Of a stretch of 64,000 nucleotides of DNA, positions 45,334 to 53,371 are shown piece by piece; the stretch's first letter is position 1, and every line of letters starts with the position of its first letter. The notes beneath the pieces are model-generated. The model was not told where the DNA came from and did not search any database. It was given only the letters and a program-made list of their open reading frames with translations. The stretch is from Piscinibacter sp047602365 (GTDB lineage Bacteria; Pseudomonadota; Gammaproteobacteria; Burkholderiales; Burkholderiaceae_C), in the NCBI GenBank assembly GCA_047602365.1, contig JASGHM010000001.1, positions 1,922,001 to 1,986,000 on the forward strand, in the 5' to 3' direction. The translations under genes were made by a program, and so were the position numbers.

Positions 45334-45711
45334 TCAGAGCGTCTCGCCGGCGTCGAAGTCAAGTTCCACCTTGGCGCCGTTCGGATCGAAGCTGAACAGC
45401 TGCCAGGTGCCGGCACCGGCCTGGCGGCGCAGGTCGTACTTGACGCCGCGCTCGTCGAAGCGCGCCTTCACCGCCTTCAGGTCGGTGGCGCTGAAGGCCA
45501 TGTGGTCGATCACGCCGGCGCGCTGCGTCGGCACCGGCCGGTCGAAGTAGACATGCAGGATCGCACTCGGCCCGCCGGCGTACAGCCACGCGCCCGGGAA
45601 GCCGAGGTCCGGCCGGTGGCCGACCGTGAAACCGAGCAGGCCGACGTAGTAGTCCAGCGTCTTCTGCGGGTCTTCCGCGATCACGGTGAAGTGGTTCATG
45701 CCGACGATCAT
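45334..45711 (-). CDS. VOC family protein (glyoxalase/dioxygenase fold)
   Basis: A 125-residue vicinal-oxygen-chelate protein with one VOC module pair: MNHFTVIAEDPQKTLDYYVGLLGFTVGHRPDLGFPGAWLYAGG and IDHMAFSATDLKAVKARFDERGVKYDLR, ending LFSFDPNGAKVELDFDAGE. The metal ligands are likely His (MNHF), His (IDHM) and Glu (VELDF). Relatives include dioxygenases and glyoxalases; the substrate is unknown. The GAGGAG ribosome site 8 bases upstream sets the ATG at 45711. It is the last gene of the flotillin/SRPBCC group. Confidence 0.88.
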   Translation of the reverse strand: MIVGMNHFTVIAEDPQKTLDYYVGLLGFTVGHRPDLGFPGAWLYAGGPSAILHVYFDRPVPTQRAGVIDHMAFSATDLKAVKARFDERGVKYDLRRQAGAGTWQLFSFDPNGAKVELDFDAGETL

Positions 45712-45722
45712 GGTGAAGCTCC

Positions 45723-47186
45723 TCAGGCGGTCAGGACCAGCGCGCCGATGCTGGCGCGCGACTCCAGGCGTTGATGGGCACGGTCGGCCGCGTCCAGCGA
45801 CCAGCGCTCGATCGGCGGCCGCTTCAGCGTGCCGTCGGCCAGCGCCGCCCAGACCCGGTCGGCGCGTGCGGCCAGCGCGCCCGGTGCGGCGACGTAGTCG
45901 AACACCACCGGCCGCGAGAAGGTCGCGGACTTGCTCACCAGCAGGTCGGGCGAGATCGGGCGCAGTCCGCCGGTGGCCTGGCCCAGGCTGATCCAGTGGC
46001 CGCAGCGCGCCAGCGCGGCGAAGTTCTGCTCGAAGGCGGCGTCGCCCAGGCCGTCGACGATCACGTCGGCGCCGCCGCACAGCTGCTGCACTGTGTCGGC
46101 GAAGCGGTGTTCGCGGGTGACGATCACCTGCTCGCAGCCATGCTCGCGCGCGACACGGGCCTTCTCCTCGCTGGAGACGGTGCCGATCACGCGGGCGCCG
46201 AGCCGGCGCGCCCAGGCACAGACCAGCAGGCCGACGCCACCGGCCGCCGCGTGCACCAGCAGCCGCGTGCCGGCGCGCACGCGGCCGAGGTCGTGCACCA
46301 GCATGTCGGCCGTCAGGCCCTTCAGCAGCAGCGCCGCGGCAAGCTCGTCGTCCATCGCAGCAGGCAGGCGCACCACCTGCGCGGCCGGTACGCTGCGCAA
46401 GCTGCAATAGGCGCCGGGCAGCGGCGTCAGCGCGGCGACACGGTCGCCGGGCAGCAGGCCGGCCACACCCTCGCCGACGTCGACCACCGTGCCGGCTGCC
46501 TCCATGCCCGGCACGCCGGGCAAGGGCAGCAGCGACGGGATCCAGCCACGCCGCAGGTAGACGTCGAAGTAGTTGACGCCGATCGCACGCTGGCGGATGC
46601 GCACCTCGCCCGGCCCCGGCGCGGCACATTCGCCGTCGCTGGCGCGCAGCACCTCCGGGCCACCATACGCAGCCACCTGCACACGACGCGACGGCAGCGG
46701 CAGCGCGGTCGGCATCGGCGCGCTCGAAGGTGTGCGCAGGTCGCCGCCGCGGCTCAGGTGGCGGCGCAGGTTCTCGAAGCCGGCTTCGTAGACACCCTGC
46801 GCCACCATGTCGCGCAGCTCGCGCTCGCGACCGGGCGGCGTCGCGAAGCTCGATTCCCAGTGCCAGAAGGTGCGGTTGCCGTCGGTCACCGGCTTGAGCG
46901 TCACCGTGGCCACGTAGCGCTGCAGCGGCACCGTGGCCTCGACGATGCAGTAGGTGCTCCTGTGCTCGCGGTCCGACAGCGTCAGCAGCTGCTCGCGGAT
47001 GCGGTTGCCGTCCTTCAGCGTGAAGCTGCGCACGCAGCCGACCTGGTCGCTGCGCTCGCCGCCTTCGATGCGGCTGACCTCGACCACGTCGTGCCACTGG
47101 TCGTGGCTGTTGAAGTCGCGGATCACCGCCCAGACACGCTCGATCGGCGCGTCGATCACGGTCGAGCGGACAACCTTCTGCAGCAT
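45723..47186 (-). CDS. SRPBCC domain fused to zinc-free quinone oxidoreductase
   Basis: A 487-residue protein made of two domains. The first (1-147) is a START/SRPBCC lipid-binding fold (VIDAPIERVWAVIRDFNSHDQWHDVV, GCVRSFTLKDGNRIREQLL, VKPVTDGNRTFWHWESSF). After a short linker comes a medium-chain NADPH:quinone oxidoreductase (163-487: GPEVLRASDGECAAPGPGEVRIR, YFDVYLRRGWIPSLLPLPGVPGMEAAGTVV, AAAGGVG at 313-319 for NADPH). No stop separates them, and the ATG at M158 lacks a ribosome site, so the fusion appears real. The SRPBCC domain is a sister of the separate SRPBCC gene just upstream. It may feed a hydrophobic enone to the reductase. Confidence 0.82.
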   Translation of the reverse strand: MLQKVVRSTVIDAPIERVWAVIRDFNSHDQWHDVVEVSRIEGGERSDQVGCVRSFTLKDGNRIREQLLTLSDREHRSTYCIVEATVPLQRYVATVTLKPVTDGNRTFWHWESSFATPPGRERELRDMVAQGVYEAGFENLRRHLSRGGDLRTPSSAPMPTALPLPSRRVQVAAYGGPEVLRASDGECAAPGPGEVRIRQRAIGVNYFDVYLRRGWIPSLLPLPGVPGMEAAGTVVDVGEGVAGLLPGDRVAALTPLPGAYCSLRSVPAAQVVRLPAAMDDELAAALLLKGLTADMLVHDLGRVRAGTRLLVHAAAGGVGLLVCAWARRLGARVIGTVSSEEKARVAREHGCEQVIVTREHRFADTVQQLCGGADVIVDGLGDAAFEQNFAALARCGHWISLGQATGGLRPISPDLLVSKSATFSRPVVFDYVAAPGALAARADRVWAALADGTLKRPPIERWSLDAADRAHQRLESRASIGALVLTA

Positions 47187-47626
47187 CAGCGTCGGCCGAA
47201 GTGGCGCTTCAGCGCGTCGAAGCCGCCCTGGAACACGCCGTCGCCGATGGTCGCGCCGAGCTCGCGCTCGCGGCCTTCCTCGCACTCGAACTCGGCGCTC
47301 CATTCGGCGAAGCAGCGCTGGCCGTCGGTCACCGGCGTCAGCTTCAGCGTCGCCACGTAGTCGGCCACGCCCATCGGGCTCTCGAGGATCTCGTAGGTGC
47401 AGGTGTAGTCGTAGTCGGACAGCGCCAGCAGCCGCTCGCGGATCATGCCGCCGTCGCGGGTGTGGAAGTGGCGGATGCAGCCGACGCGGTCACTCGGCTC
47501 GTTGTTCTCGATGCGGCTGTCGGCGATCGCCGGGTGCCATTGCGGCAGCGCATTGAAGTCGCGGATGCGCGACCAGACGCTGTCGGCGCTGGCGTCGATC
47601 ACGCTGGAGACGTAGATCCGGATCAC
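47186..47626 (-). CDS. SRPBCC family protein
   Basis: A 146-residue single-domain START-like protein: VSSVIDASADSVWSRIRDFNALPQWHPAIADSRIENNEPSDRVGCIRHFHTRDGGMIRERLLALSD and ATLKLTPVTDGQRCFAEWSAEF. It is clearly a paralogue of the first domain of the next gene, with the same VW-IRDFN, DQVGC/DRVGC and TPVTDG blocks. SRPBCC folds bind large hydrophobic ligands such as polyketides or sterols, usually in the cytoplasm. Its stop overlaps the start of the fused gene by one base (TGATG), so the two are coupled. Confidence 0.87.
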   Translation of the reverse strand: MIRIYVSSVIDASADSVWSRIRDFNALPQWHPAIADSRIENNEPSDRVGCIRHFHTRDGGMIRERLLALSDYDYTCTYEILESPMGVADYVATLKLTPVTDGQRCFAEWSAEFECEEGRERELGATIGDGVFQGGFDALKRHFGRR

Positions 47627-47629
47627 GCC

Positions 47630-49324
47630 TCACTCCTTGGCGGCCGGCCCGGCCGGCGGCAGTGCCGCGGTGGCGCCGCTGGCCTGGCCGACCAGGCGCT
47701 GGATGTCGCCGCCTTCCAGGCCGATCTCGCGCAGCAGCTGGTCGACCAGCGGCGCCTGGGCGCGGAAGCGCAGCGCCGAGTTGACGACGCCGTCGGCGAA
47801 GCTGCCGCCGTTGACGTCCGCCGAGCCGCTGCCGCCCGAGCCCCCGAGGCCATCGACGTGCAGGATCTTGATGCCCTCGATGCGCTCCATCGGCCGCACC
47901 GACTCGCGGATGATCGCCTCGGCCTTCTCGACCAGCTTCATGCGCAGCGCCGACATGCGCGCCTCCGGCGACAGCATGTTGTGCGCCTCGTTCATCAGGC
48001 GCAGCGCCTCGGCCTCGATCTCGGAGCGCACGCGCAGCGCCACCGCACGGGTGCGCTCGGCGTCCGCATCGGCCTCTGCCTGGGCGCGCAGCGCGGCGCC
48101 ACGGTCGGCGCTGGCTGCCTTCTCGGCCTGCGCGGCCGCGGTCAGGCGCAGCGCCTCGCGCTCGGCCGCCTGGCGCGCCGCGATCAGCTCGATCGCCTTC
48201 TTGCGCTCGGCGGTCTCGACCTCGCGCGCGGTGAACACCTTCTCCTCGGCCGCCACCGCCAGCGCACGCGCCGCCTCGGCCTGCGCCTGCGCCTCGCTCT
48301 GCGCCTTGCTCTCGCGGGCCACCGCGATGGCACGCTGCTGCTCGGCCAGCTCCAGCGACTGGCGGCGCTCGATCTCGGCGGCCTGGATGGCGCGCTCCTT
48401 GGCGATGCGCTCCTGCTCGATGCTCTGCTCCGAGCGGATGCGCGCCGCCTCGACCGCCTGCTTGGCGCCGATCTGCGCGCCCTCGGCCTCCTGCTCGCGC
48501 TGCGCACGCTCGGTGCTCAGCTCGGCGCGCTGGCGGGCGCGCGCCACCTCGACCTCGCGCTGCTGCGCGATGCGCGCGTACTCGCTCTCGCGGTCGATCT
48601 CCAGCGACAGCTTCTCGGCCTCCAGGTTCTTGTTGCGGATGGCGATCAGCGTGTCCTGCTCGACGTCGTTGCGCTGCTTCTTGCGCCGTTCGATCTGCTC
48701 GGTCAGCCGCGTCAGGCCCTCGGCGTCGAAGGCGTTGCTCGGGTTGAAGTACTCCATGCCGGTCTGGTCGAGCTGGGTCAGCGAGGCGCTTTCCAGCTCC
48801 AGGCCGTTCTTGGTCAGGTCCTCGGCCACCGCCTCGCGCACGCGCTTGACGTAGCTGCCGCGTTTCTCGTGCAGCTCCTCCATCGTCATTTCGGCGGCGG
48901 CGGTGCGCAGCGCGTCGATGAACTTGCCCTCGACCAGTTCCTTCAGCTGTTCCGGCTCCATCGTGCGCAGGCCCAGCGTCTGCGCCGCGGCGGCCACCGC
49001 GTCGGGCTTGGCGGCCACGCGCACGTAGAACTCGGCGATCACGTCGACGCGCATGCGGTCCTTGGTGATCAGCGCCTTGTCGCGGCCACGGCTGACCTCC
49101 AGGCGCAGCGTGTTCATGTTGACCGGGATGACGTCGTGCACGATCGGCAGCACGAAGGCGCCGCCGTCGAGCACCACCTTCTGCCCGCCCAGGCCGGTAC
49201 GCACGAAGGCGCGCTCCTTGGAACTGCGCAGGTACAGCCAGTGCAGCAGCCAGACGACGATCGCGACGACGATCGCGACGACGATCAGGCCGAGGATGAA
49301 ACTGCCGAATTGAGCGCCTGTCAT
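47630..49324 (-). CDS. flotillin-like SPFH/Band 7 membrane protein
   Basis: A 564-residue protein: one N-terminal membrane helix (about 9-31), an SPFH/Band 7 domain (34-230: ERAFVRTGLGGQKVVLDGGAFVLP, VNMNTLRLEVSRG), a long Ala/Glu/Gln-rich coiled coil (about 235-440), and a tail with GLGGSGGSGS and a C-terminal helix. Flotillins scaffold membrane microdomains and oligomerise through the coiled coil. No NfeD partner gene is next to it. It lies 3 bases before the SRPBCC gene on the same strand and has a GAGGAGA ribosome site, so it may organise these lipid-binding and reductase proteins at the membrane. Confidence 0.88.
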   Translation of the reverse strand: MTGAQFGSFILGLIVVAIVVAIVVWLLHWLYLRSSKERAFVRTGLGGQKVVLDGGAFVLPIVHDVIPVNMNTLRLEVSRGRDKALITKDRMRVDVIAEFYVRVAAKPDAVAAAAQTLGLRTMEPEQLKELVEGKFIDALRTAAAEMTMEELHEKRGSYVKRVREAVAEDLTKNGLELESASLTQLDQTGMEYFNPSNAFDAEGLTRLTEQIERRKKQRNDVEQDTLIAIRNKNLEAEKLSLEIDRESEYARIAQQREVEVARARQRAELSTERAQREQEAEGAQIGAKQAVEAARIRSEQSIEQERIAKERAIQAAEIERRQSLELAEQQRAIAVARESKAQSEAQAQAEAARALAVAAEEKVFTAREVETAERKKAIELIAARQAAEREALRLTAAAQAEKAASADRGAALRAQAEADADAERTRAVALRVRSEIEAEALRLMNEAHNMLSPEARMSALRMKLVEKAEAIIRESVRPMERIEGIKILHVDGLGGSGGSGSADVNGGSFADGVVNSALRFRAQAPLVDQLLREIGLEGGDIQRLVGQASGATAALPPAGPAAKE

Positions 49325-49427
49325 GGTGTGATCTCCTCAAGGACGTTGCTCGAAGCGATGCGAGCGTTTTCTTTGGCAGGGCGCAACCCAGCGGCCGCCG
49401 CGGAACCGGCTCTGCCGGGCCGCTGGC

Positions 49428-49470
49428 GGCGCCCCCTTGAGGGGGAGGCGCCGAAGGCGCTTCGGGGGTG
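49428..49470. repeat. palindromic intergenic element with two hairpins
   Basis: The 150-base gap between the flotillin-like gene and the TIM-barrel gene holds two nested dyads: GGCGCC-CCC-TTGA-GGG-...-GGCGCC (49428-49452) and the perfect CGAAG-GCG-CTTCG (49452-49464), followed by GGGGGTGGG. I recall near-identical strings between genes in many Burkholderiales genomes, so this is probably a REP-like repeat that also ends the ABC operon transcript. The family membership comes from memory, not from a search. Confidence 0.6.
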
Positions 49471-49475
49471 GGTCT

Positions 49476-50306
49476 TCATCGCGTGATCTGGACGAAGCGC
49501 CGCGTCGTGTCGGTGAGCGCCACCTCGGTGGGCAGCCGCTCCATCGAGCTGGCACCGTAGAAGCCGTGGCAGCCCGGGGAGTGGCGCAGGATGAACTGCG
49601 CGTCGTCGGGCGTCGCGATCGGCCCGCCGTGGCACAGCACGATCACTTCCGGGTTGACGCTCTTCGCCGCGGCCGCCCAGGCGTTGATCGGGGCCACGCA
49701 GTCGGCGAGCTTCAGCGCGGTCTCGGCGCCGATCGCGCCGCCGGTGGTCAGGCCGAGGTGGCAGACGACCACGTCGGCGCCGGCCTGCGCCATCGCACGC
49801 GCATCGGCCTCGCAGAACACGTAGGGCGTGGTCAGCAGCTCGAGCGCGCGTGCCTGTGCGACCAGTTCGACCTCGAGGCCGTAGCCCATGCCGGTTTCTT
49901 CGAGGTTGGCGCGGAAAGTGCCGTCGATCAGCCCGACGGTGGGGAAGTTCTGGATGCCCGAGAAGCCGAGCGCGATCAGCCGCTGCAGGAACTGCCCGGG
50001 GATCATGAACGGGTCGGTGCCGTTGACGCCGGCGAGCACCGGCGTGTGCTTGACGACCGGCAGCACCTCGTGGGCCATCTCGCAGACGATCTGGTTGGCG
50101 TTACCGTAGGCCAGCAGCCCGGCCAGCGAACCGCGCCCGGCCATGCGGTAGCGGCCCGAGTTGTAGATCACGATCAGGTCGATGCCGCCGGCCTCCTCGC
50201 ACTTGGCCGACAGGCCGGTGCCGGCGCCGCCGCCGATGATCGGCACGCCGCGCGCGATCTTGTCGCGCAGGTGCTGGAGGATGGTCTGTCTAGCGATTCG
50301 CGGCAT
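49476..50306 (-). CDS. TIM-barrel protein of the phosphoenolpyruvate-hydrolase-like (Tm-1 C-terminal) family
   Basis: A 276-residue TIM-barrel protein: RDKIARGVPIIGGGAGTGLSAKCEEAGGIDLIVIYNSGRYRMAGRGSLAGLLAYGNAN, LAGVNGTDPF, GFSGIQNFPTVGLIDGTFRANLEETGMGY and LGLTTGGAIG. This is the 'TIM-barrel signal transduction' family, which forms the C-terminal half of the tomato Tm-1 resistance protein; bacterial members are named phosphoenolpyruvate hydrolase-like, a name without clear biochemical support. The ATG at 50306 follows a strong AAGGGAGGAG site and overlaps the previous gene by 17 bases. The preceding gene carries the N-terminal Tm-1-like domain, so the two products should work together. Confidence 0.88.
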   Translation of the reverse strand: MPRIARQTILQHLRDKIARGVPIIGGGAGTGLSAKCEEAGGIDLIVIYNSGRYRMAGRGSLAGLLAYGNANQIVCEMAHEVLPVVKHTPVLAGVNGTDPFMIPGQFLQRLIALGFSGIQNFPTVGLIDGTFRANLEETGMGYGLEVELVAQARALELLTTPYVFCEADARAMAQAGADVVVCHLGLTTGGAIGAETALKLADCVAPINAWAAAAKSVNPEVIVLCHGGPIATPDDAQFILRHSPGCHGFYGASSMERLPTEVALTDTTRRFVQITR

Positions 50307-52536
50307 GGCTCCTCCCTTGGGCATGCGCGGGCGCGGCGATCTCGCGCCAGGCGGCGACCAGCGCGTCGGCGAAGGCCTCGTCGTTGATGTGCTGCGGCAG
50401 GCGGATCAGCCTGCGGTCGGCGCCGGCGCGGAAACCCTGGGCGATGGTGTCGAACAGCACGCGGTCGGCCTCGGGGTCGTGGAAGGGCTGGCCCGGCTTG
50501 TCGATCGCCGAGACGCCGCCCTCGGGGATCAGGAAGCGCACCGGCCCGCGCATCGCGTTGAGCTTGGCGACGATGAACTCGCCGATCGCGCGGCATTCGT
50601 CGGCGCTGGTGCGCATCAGCGTCACCGTCGGGTTGTGGCGGTACAGCCGGCGGCCCCGGTGGCGCTCGGGCACTGTCTCCCAGGCGCCGAAGTTGACCAT
50701 GTCCAGCGCGCCGCAGGAGCCCACGTAGGGCAGCGCATGGCGCGCGAACACGTCCAGGCGTGTCGGCCCGGCCGACAGCACGCCGCCGCCGACCTCGTCG
50801 GCGACCTCGGTGGTCGACACGTCGATCACGCCGGCCAGCAGGCCCGAGTCGGCCAGCTTCTCCATGCTCTGGCCGCCGACGCCGGTGGCGTGGAAGACCA
50901 GGCAGTCGTGCTCGTCCTGCAGCTGCTTGGCCACCGCCTGCACGCAGGGCGTGGTGACGCCGAACATGGTCAGGCCCAGCGCGGGCCGGGTCGCCGCCGA
51001 CTCGGCCGGCGGGTGGGCGATCATGCCGGCCAGTGCATGCGCGGCGTTGGCCAGCACTTTCTCGCTGATGCGGTTGATGCCCTGCACGTCGGTGACCGAA
51101 TACATCATGCAGATGTCGCTCGGGCCGACGTAGGGCCGCGTGTCGCCGCTGGCCATGGTCGACACCATCACCTTGGGCGTGCCGATGGCCAGCGCGCGCA
51201 TCGCCGGCGTGGCCAGCGAGGTGCCGCCCGAGCCGCCGGCGGAGATGATGCCGCCGAGGTCGCGCCGGGTGCGCAGGTAGTTCTCGAAGGCCAGTGCCAT
51301 CGCCGTCACCGCGCTGCCGCGGTCGCCGCTGAACACCGCGGCCTCGCCTTGCGGGTGGTGGCGCGCCACCTCGCGCGGGTGCACGCTGGCCGGCGAGGTC
51401 TTGCCCGAGGTGGAAAGATCGACGGTGACCACGCGCAGGCCCAGCTTCTCCAGGCACTGGCGCAGGAAGAACAGTTCGCGCGCCTTGGTGTCGAAGGTGC
51501 CGGCCACGTAGGCGGCGCGGCCGGTGCTGGCGGCGACGGGAAAGTCGTAGACCGCCGCGGCGGCGCTGGCGACCGGCGCCACCGTCGGGGCCGCCGCGGC
51601 CGGCACCTCGCGCGGGATGTCGGCCAGCGGCGCGGCCGTGCCACCGGCGTTCCAGCGGTTGAAGCCGCGCACGGCGCGCGGCGCCGGGTCGTCCAGCGAA
51701 GGCACGCCATCGCCATGCGCGCGGCGCACGGTGAACACCATCGGTTCGGCGTCGTCCGCCACCGGCGCGGCCGGCTCGGGCGCCTCGGGTTCGTCGTGCC
51801 CGCCCGAGCGCACGCCGAGCAGGCGCTCCTGCAGCTCGCGGTCGGCGGCCAGCTCGGCGGCCGGCAGGGTCTGCGCGATGCGGCCGTTGACCATCACGCC
51901 GATGCGATCGGCGACGCTGAGCGCGACGCCGAGGTTCTGCTCGATCAGCAGCACGGCGATCTCGCCGCTGGCGGCCAGGTCGCGCAGCGCCTGCGCCACC
52001 TGCTCGACGATCACCGGCGCCAGCCCTTCGGTCGGCTCGTCCATCACCAGCAGGCGCGGCTGCAGCAGCAGCGCACGGCCGATCGCGAGCATCTGCTGCT
52101 CGCCGCCGGACAACTGCGCGCCGCCGTTGCCCTTGCGTTCGGCCAGGCGCGGGAACATCGTGTACACACGCTCGACGTCGCGTTTCCTGCGCGCCACCAG
52201 GCGCAGCGTCTCGTCGACCGACAGCGAGGGCCAGACACGCCGGCCCTGCGGCACGTAGGCGATGCCGCGTGCGGTGATCTGGTGCGGCGCCAGGCCGAGC
52301 AGTTCTTCGCCTTGCAGCTTCACGCTGCCGCCGGCCGGCACCAGGCCGGTGATGGCGTTGCACAGCGTCGTCTTGCCCATGCCGTTGCGCCCGACGATGC
52401 CCAGCACGCCGCGCTCGATGGTCAGGCTGACGCCCTGCAGCGCATGCGCGCGGCCGTAGTAGACGTCGAGGCCGTCGACGGCGAGCACCGGGCCGCCGGC
52501 GGGGGGATCGTCGCGATCGCGGCGCCAGAAGGCCAT
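50290..52536 (-). CDS. LivF-type ABC ATPase fused to Tm-1-like UPF0261 domain
   Basis: A 748-residue fusion. Residues 1-245 are a branched-chain-type ABC ATPase: Walker A GRNGMGKT (49-56), Q-loop VPQGRRVWPSLSVDETL, signature LSGGEQQ (142-148) and Walker B LLVMDEPTEGLAP. A 90-residue Ala/Pro-rich linker leads to a UPF0261/Tm-1-like ATP-binding domain (341-735: YVAGTFDTKARELFFLRQCLE, GGIISAGGSGGTSLATPAMRALAIGTPKVMVSTMASGDTRPYVG, HATGVGGQSMEKLADSGLLAGVIDVSTTEVADEV). The transport ATPase is complete. It joins the LivH/M/G/K system to a protein family of unknown biochemistry. The chain has no internal stop, and a start at the junction has no ribosome site. Confidence 0.9.
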   Translation of the reverse strand: MAFWRRDRDDPPAGGPVLAVDGLDVYYGRAHALQGVSLTIERGVLGIVGRNGMGKTTLCNAITGLVPAGGSVKLQGEELLGLAPHQITARGIAYVPQGRRVWPSLSVDETLRLVARRKRDVERVYTMFPRLAERKGNGGAQLSGGEQQMLAIGRALLLQPRLLVMDEPTEGLAPVIVEQVAQALRDLAASGEIAVLLIEQNLGVALSVADRIGVMVNGRIAQTLPAAELAADRELQERLLGVRSGGHDEPEAPEPAAPVADDAEPMVFTVRRAHGDGVPSLDDPAPRAVRGFNRWNAGGTAAPLADIPREVPAAAAPTVAPVASAAAAVYDFPVAASTGRAAYVAGTFDTKARELFFLRQCLEKLGLRVVTVDLSTSGKTSPASVHPREVARHHPQGEAAVFSGDRGSAVTAMALAFENYLRTRRDLGGIISAGGSGGTSLATPAMRALAIGTPKVMVSTMASGDTRPYVGPSDICMMYSVTDVQGINRISEKVLANAAHALAGMIAHPPAESAATRPALGLTMFGVTTPCVQAVAKQLQDEHDCLVFHATGVGGQSMEKLADSGLLAGVIDVSTTEVADEVGGGVLSAGPTRLDVFARHALPYVGSCGALDMVNFGAWETVPERHRGRRLYRHNPTVTLMRTSADECRAIGEFIVAKLNAMRGPVRFLIPEGGVSAIDKPGQPFHDPEADRVLFDTIAQGFRAGADRRLIRLPQHINDEAFADALVAAWREIAAPAHAQGRSHAANR

Positions 52537-53357
52537 CAGTGCTTGCTCCCCATGTAGATCGCCTGCACCTGCGCGTCGCTCTCGATCTCCGCCGGCGTGC
52601 CGGTCTTCAGCACCCGGCCGTTGTGCATCACCGTGACCTTCTCGACCACGCGCAGCGCGATGTCCAGGTCGTGCTCGATCAGCACGTAGCTCATGTGCGC
52701 CGGCAGCGAGGTCAGCAGCGCGACCAGCTCGCGGCGTTCGGCCGGCGACAGCCCGGCGGCCGGCTCGTCGAACAGGATCAGCCGCGGCGCGCCGGCCAGC
52801 GCCATGCCGATCTCCAGCTGGCGCTGCTGGCCATGCGCGAGGTCGGCCACGCGCGTGTCGGCGATGTGCGTCAGCCGTGCGCGCTCGAGCAGCTCGGCCG
52901 TCGCCAGCGTCGAGGCGTGGCGCTGGCCGGCGCGGCGCAGCGAGAAGCGGCCGCTGGCCACGCCGCGCACCGCGAGCAACAGGTTGTCGCGCACCGTCAG
53001 GTCGCGGAACAGCAGCGAGGACTGGTAGGTGCGCCGCAGCCCCTTGCGGATGCGTTCGTGCGGCGGCAGCTCGGTGATGTCCTCGCCGAAGAAGCGGATG
53101 CGTCCGGCGGTGGCCGGGAAGTCGCCGGTGATCGCATTGAACAGCGTCGTCTTGCCGGCCCCGTTGGAGCCGAGGATGGCGTACTTCTGCCCGGCGGCCA
53201 CCGCCAGCGACACCTCGTCGACCGCGCGCAGCGCGCCGAAGGCGCGCGTCACGCCGTCGAGCACCAGCGCGTCGTTGGAGGCGAGCGCCGAGTGCGCCGC
53301 GCCGGCCGCCCCACGCGGGGCGGCCGCGGCGGGCCGGAGTGTCGTGACGGAGGCCAC
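52536..53357 (-). CDS. ABC transporter ATP-binding protein (LivG type)
   Basis: A 273-residue ATPase of a branched-chain-amino-acid-type importer: Walker A GSNGAGKT (63-70), TYQSSLLFRDLTVRDNLLLAV, the signature region LAHGQQRQLEIG, Walker B LILFDEPAAGLSP and VLIEHDLDIALRVVEKVTVMHNGRVL. The N-terminal 28 residues are low-complexity and may not be translated. Its stop overlaps the start of the LivF fusion by one base (TGATG). It pairs with the LivF domain on the cytoplasmic side of LivH/LivM. Confidence 0.9.
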   Translation of the reverse strand: MASVTTLRPAAAAPRGAAGAAHSALASNDALVLDGVTRAFGALRAVDEVSLAVAAGQKYAILGSNGAGKTTLFNAITGDFPATAGRIRFFGEDITELPPHERIRKGLRRTYQSSLLFRDLTVRDNLLLAVRGVASGRFSLRRAGQRHASTLATAELLERARLTHIADTRVADLAHGQQRQLEIGMALAGAPRLILFDEPAAGLSPAERRELVALLTSLPAHMSYVLIEHDLDIALRVVEKVTVMHNGRVLKTGTPAEIESDAQVQAIYMGSKH

Positions 53358-53371
53358 CGCGGCAGGCCCGC

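Noticed and set aside
46713..46715. A separate start for the oxidoreductase half of the SRPBCC fusion
   Set aside because: The ATG has no ribosome site and no stop separates the domains; the fusion is the simpler reading.
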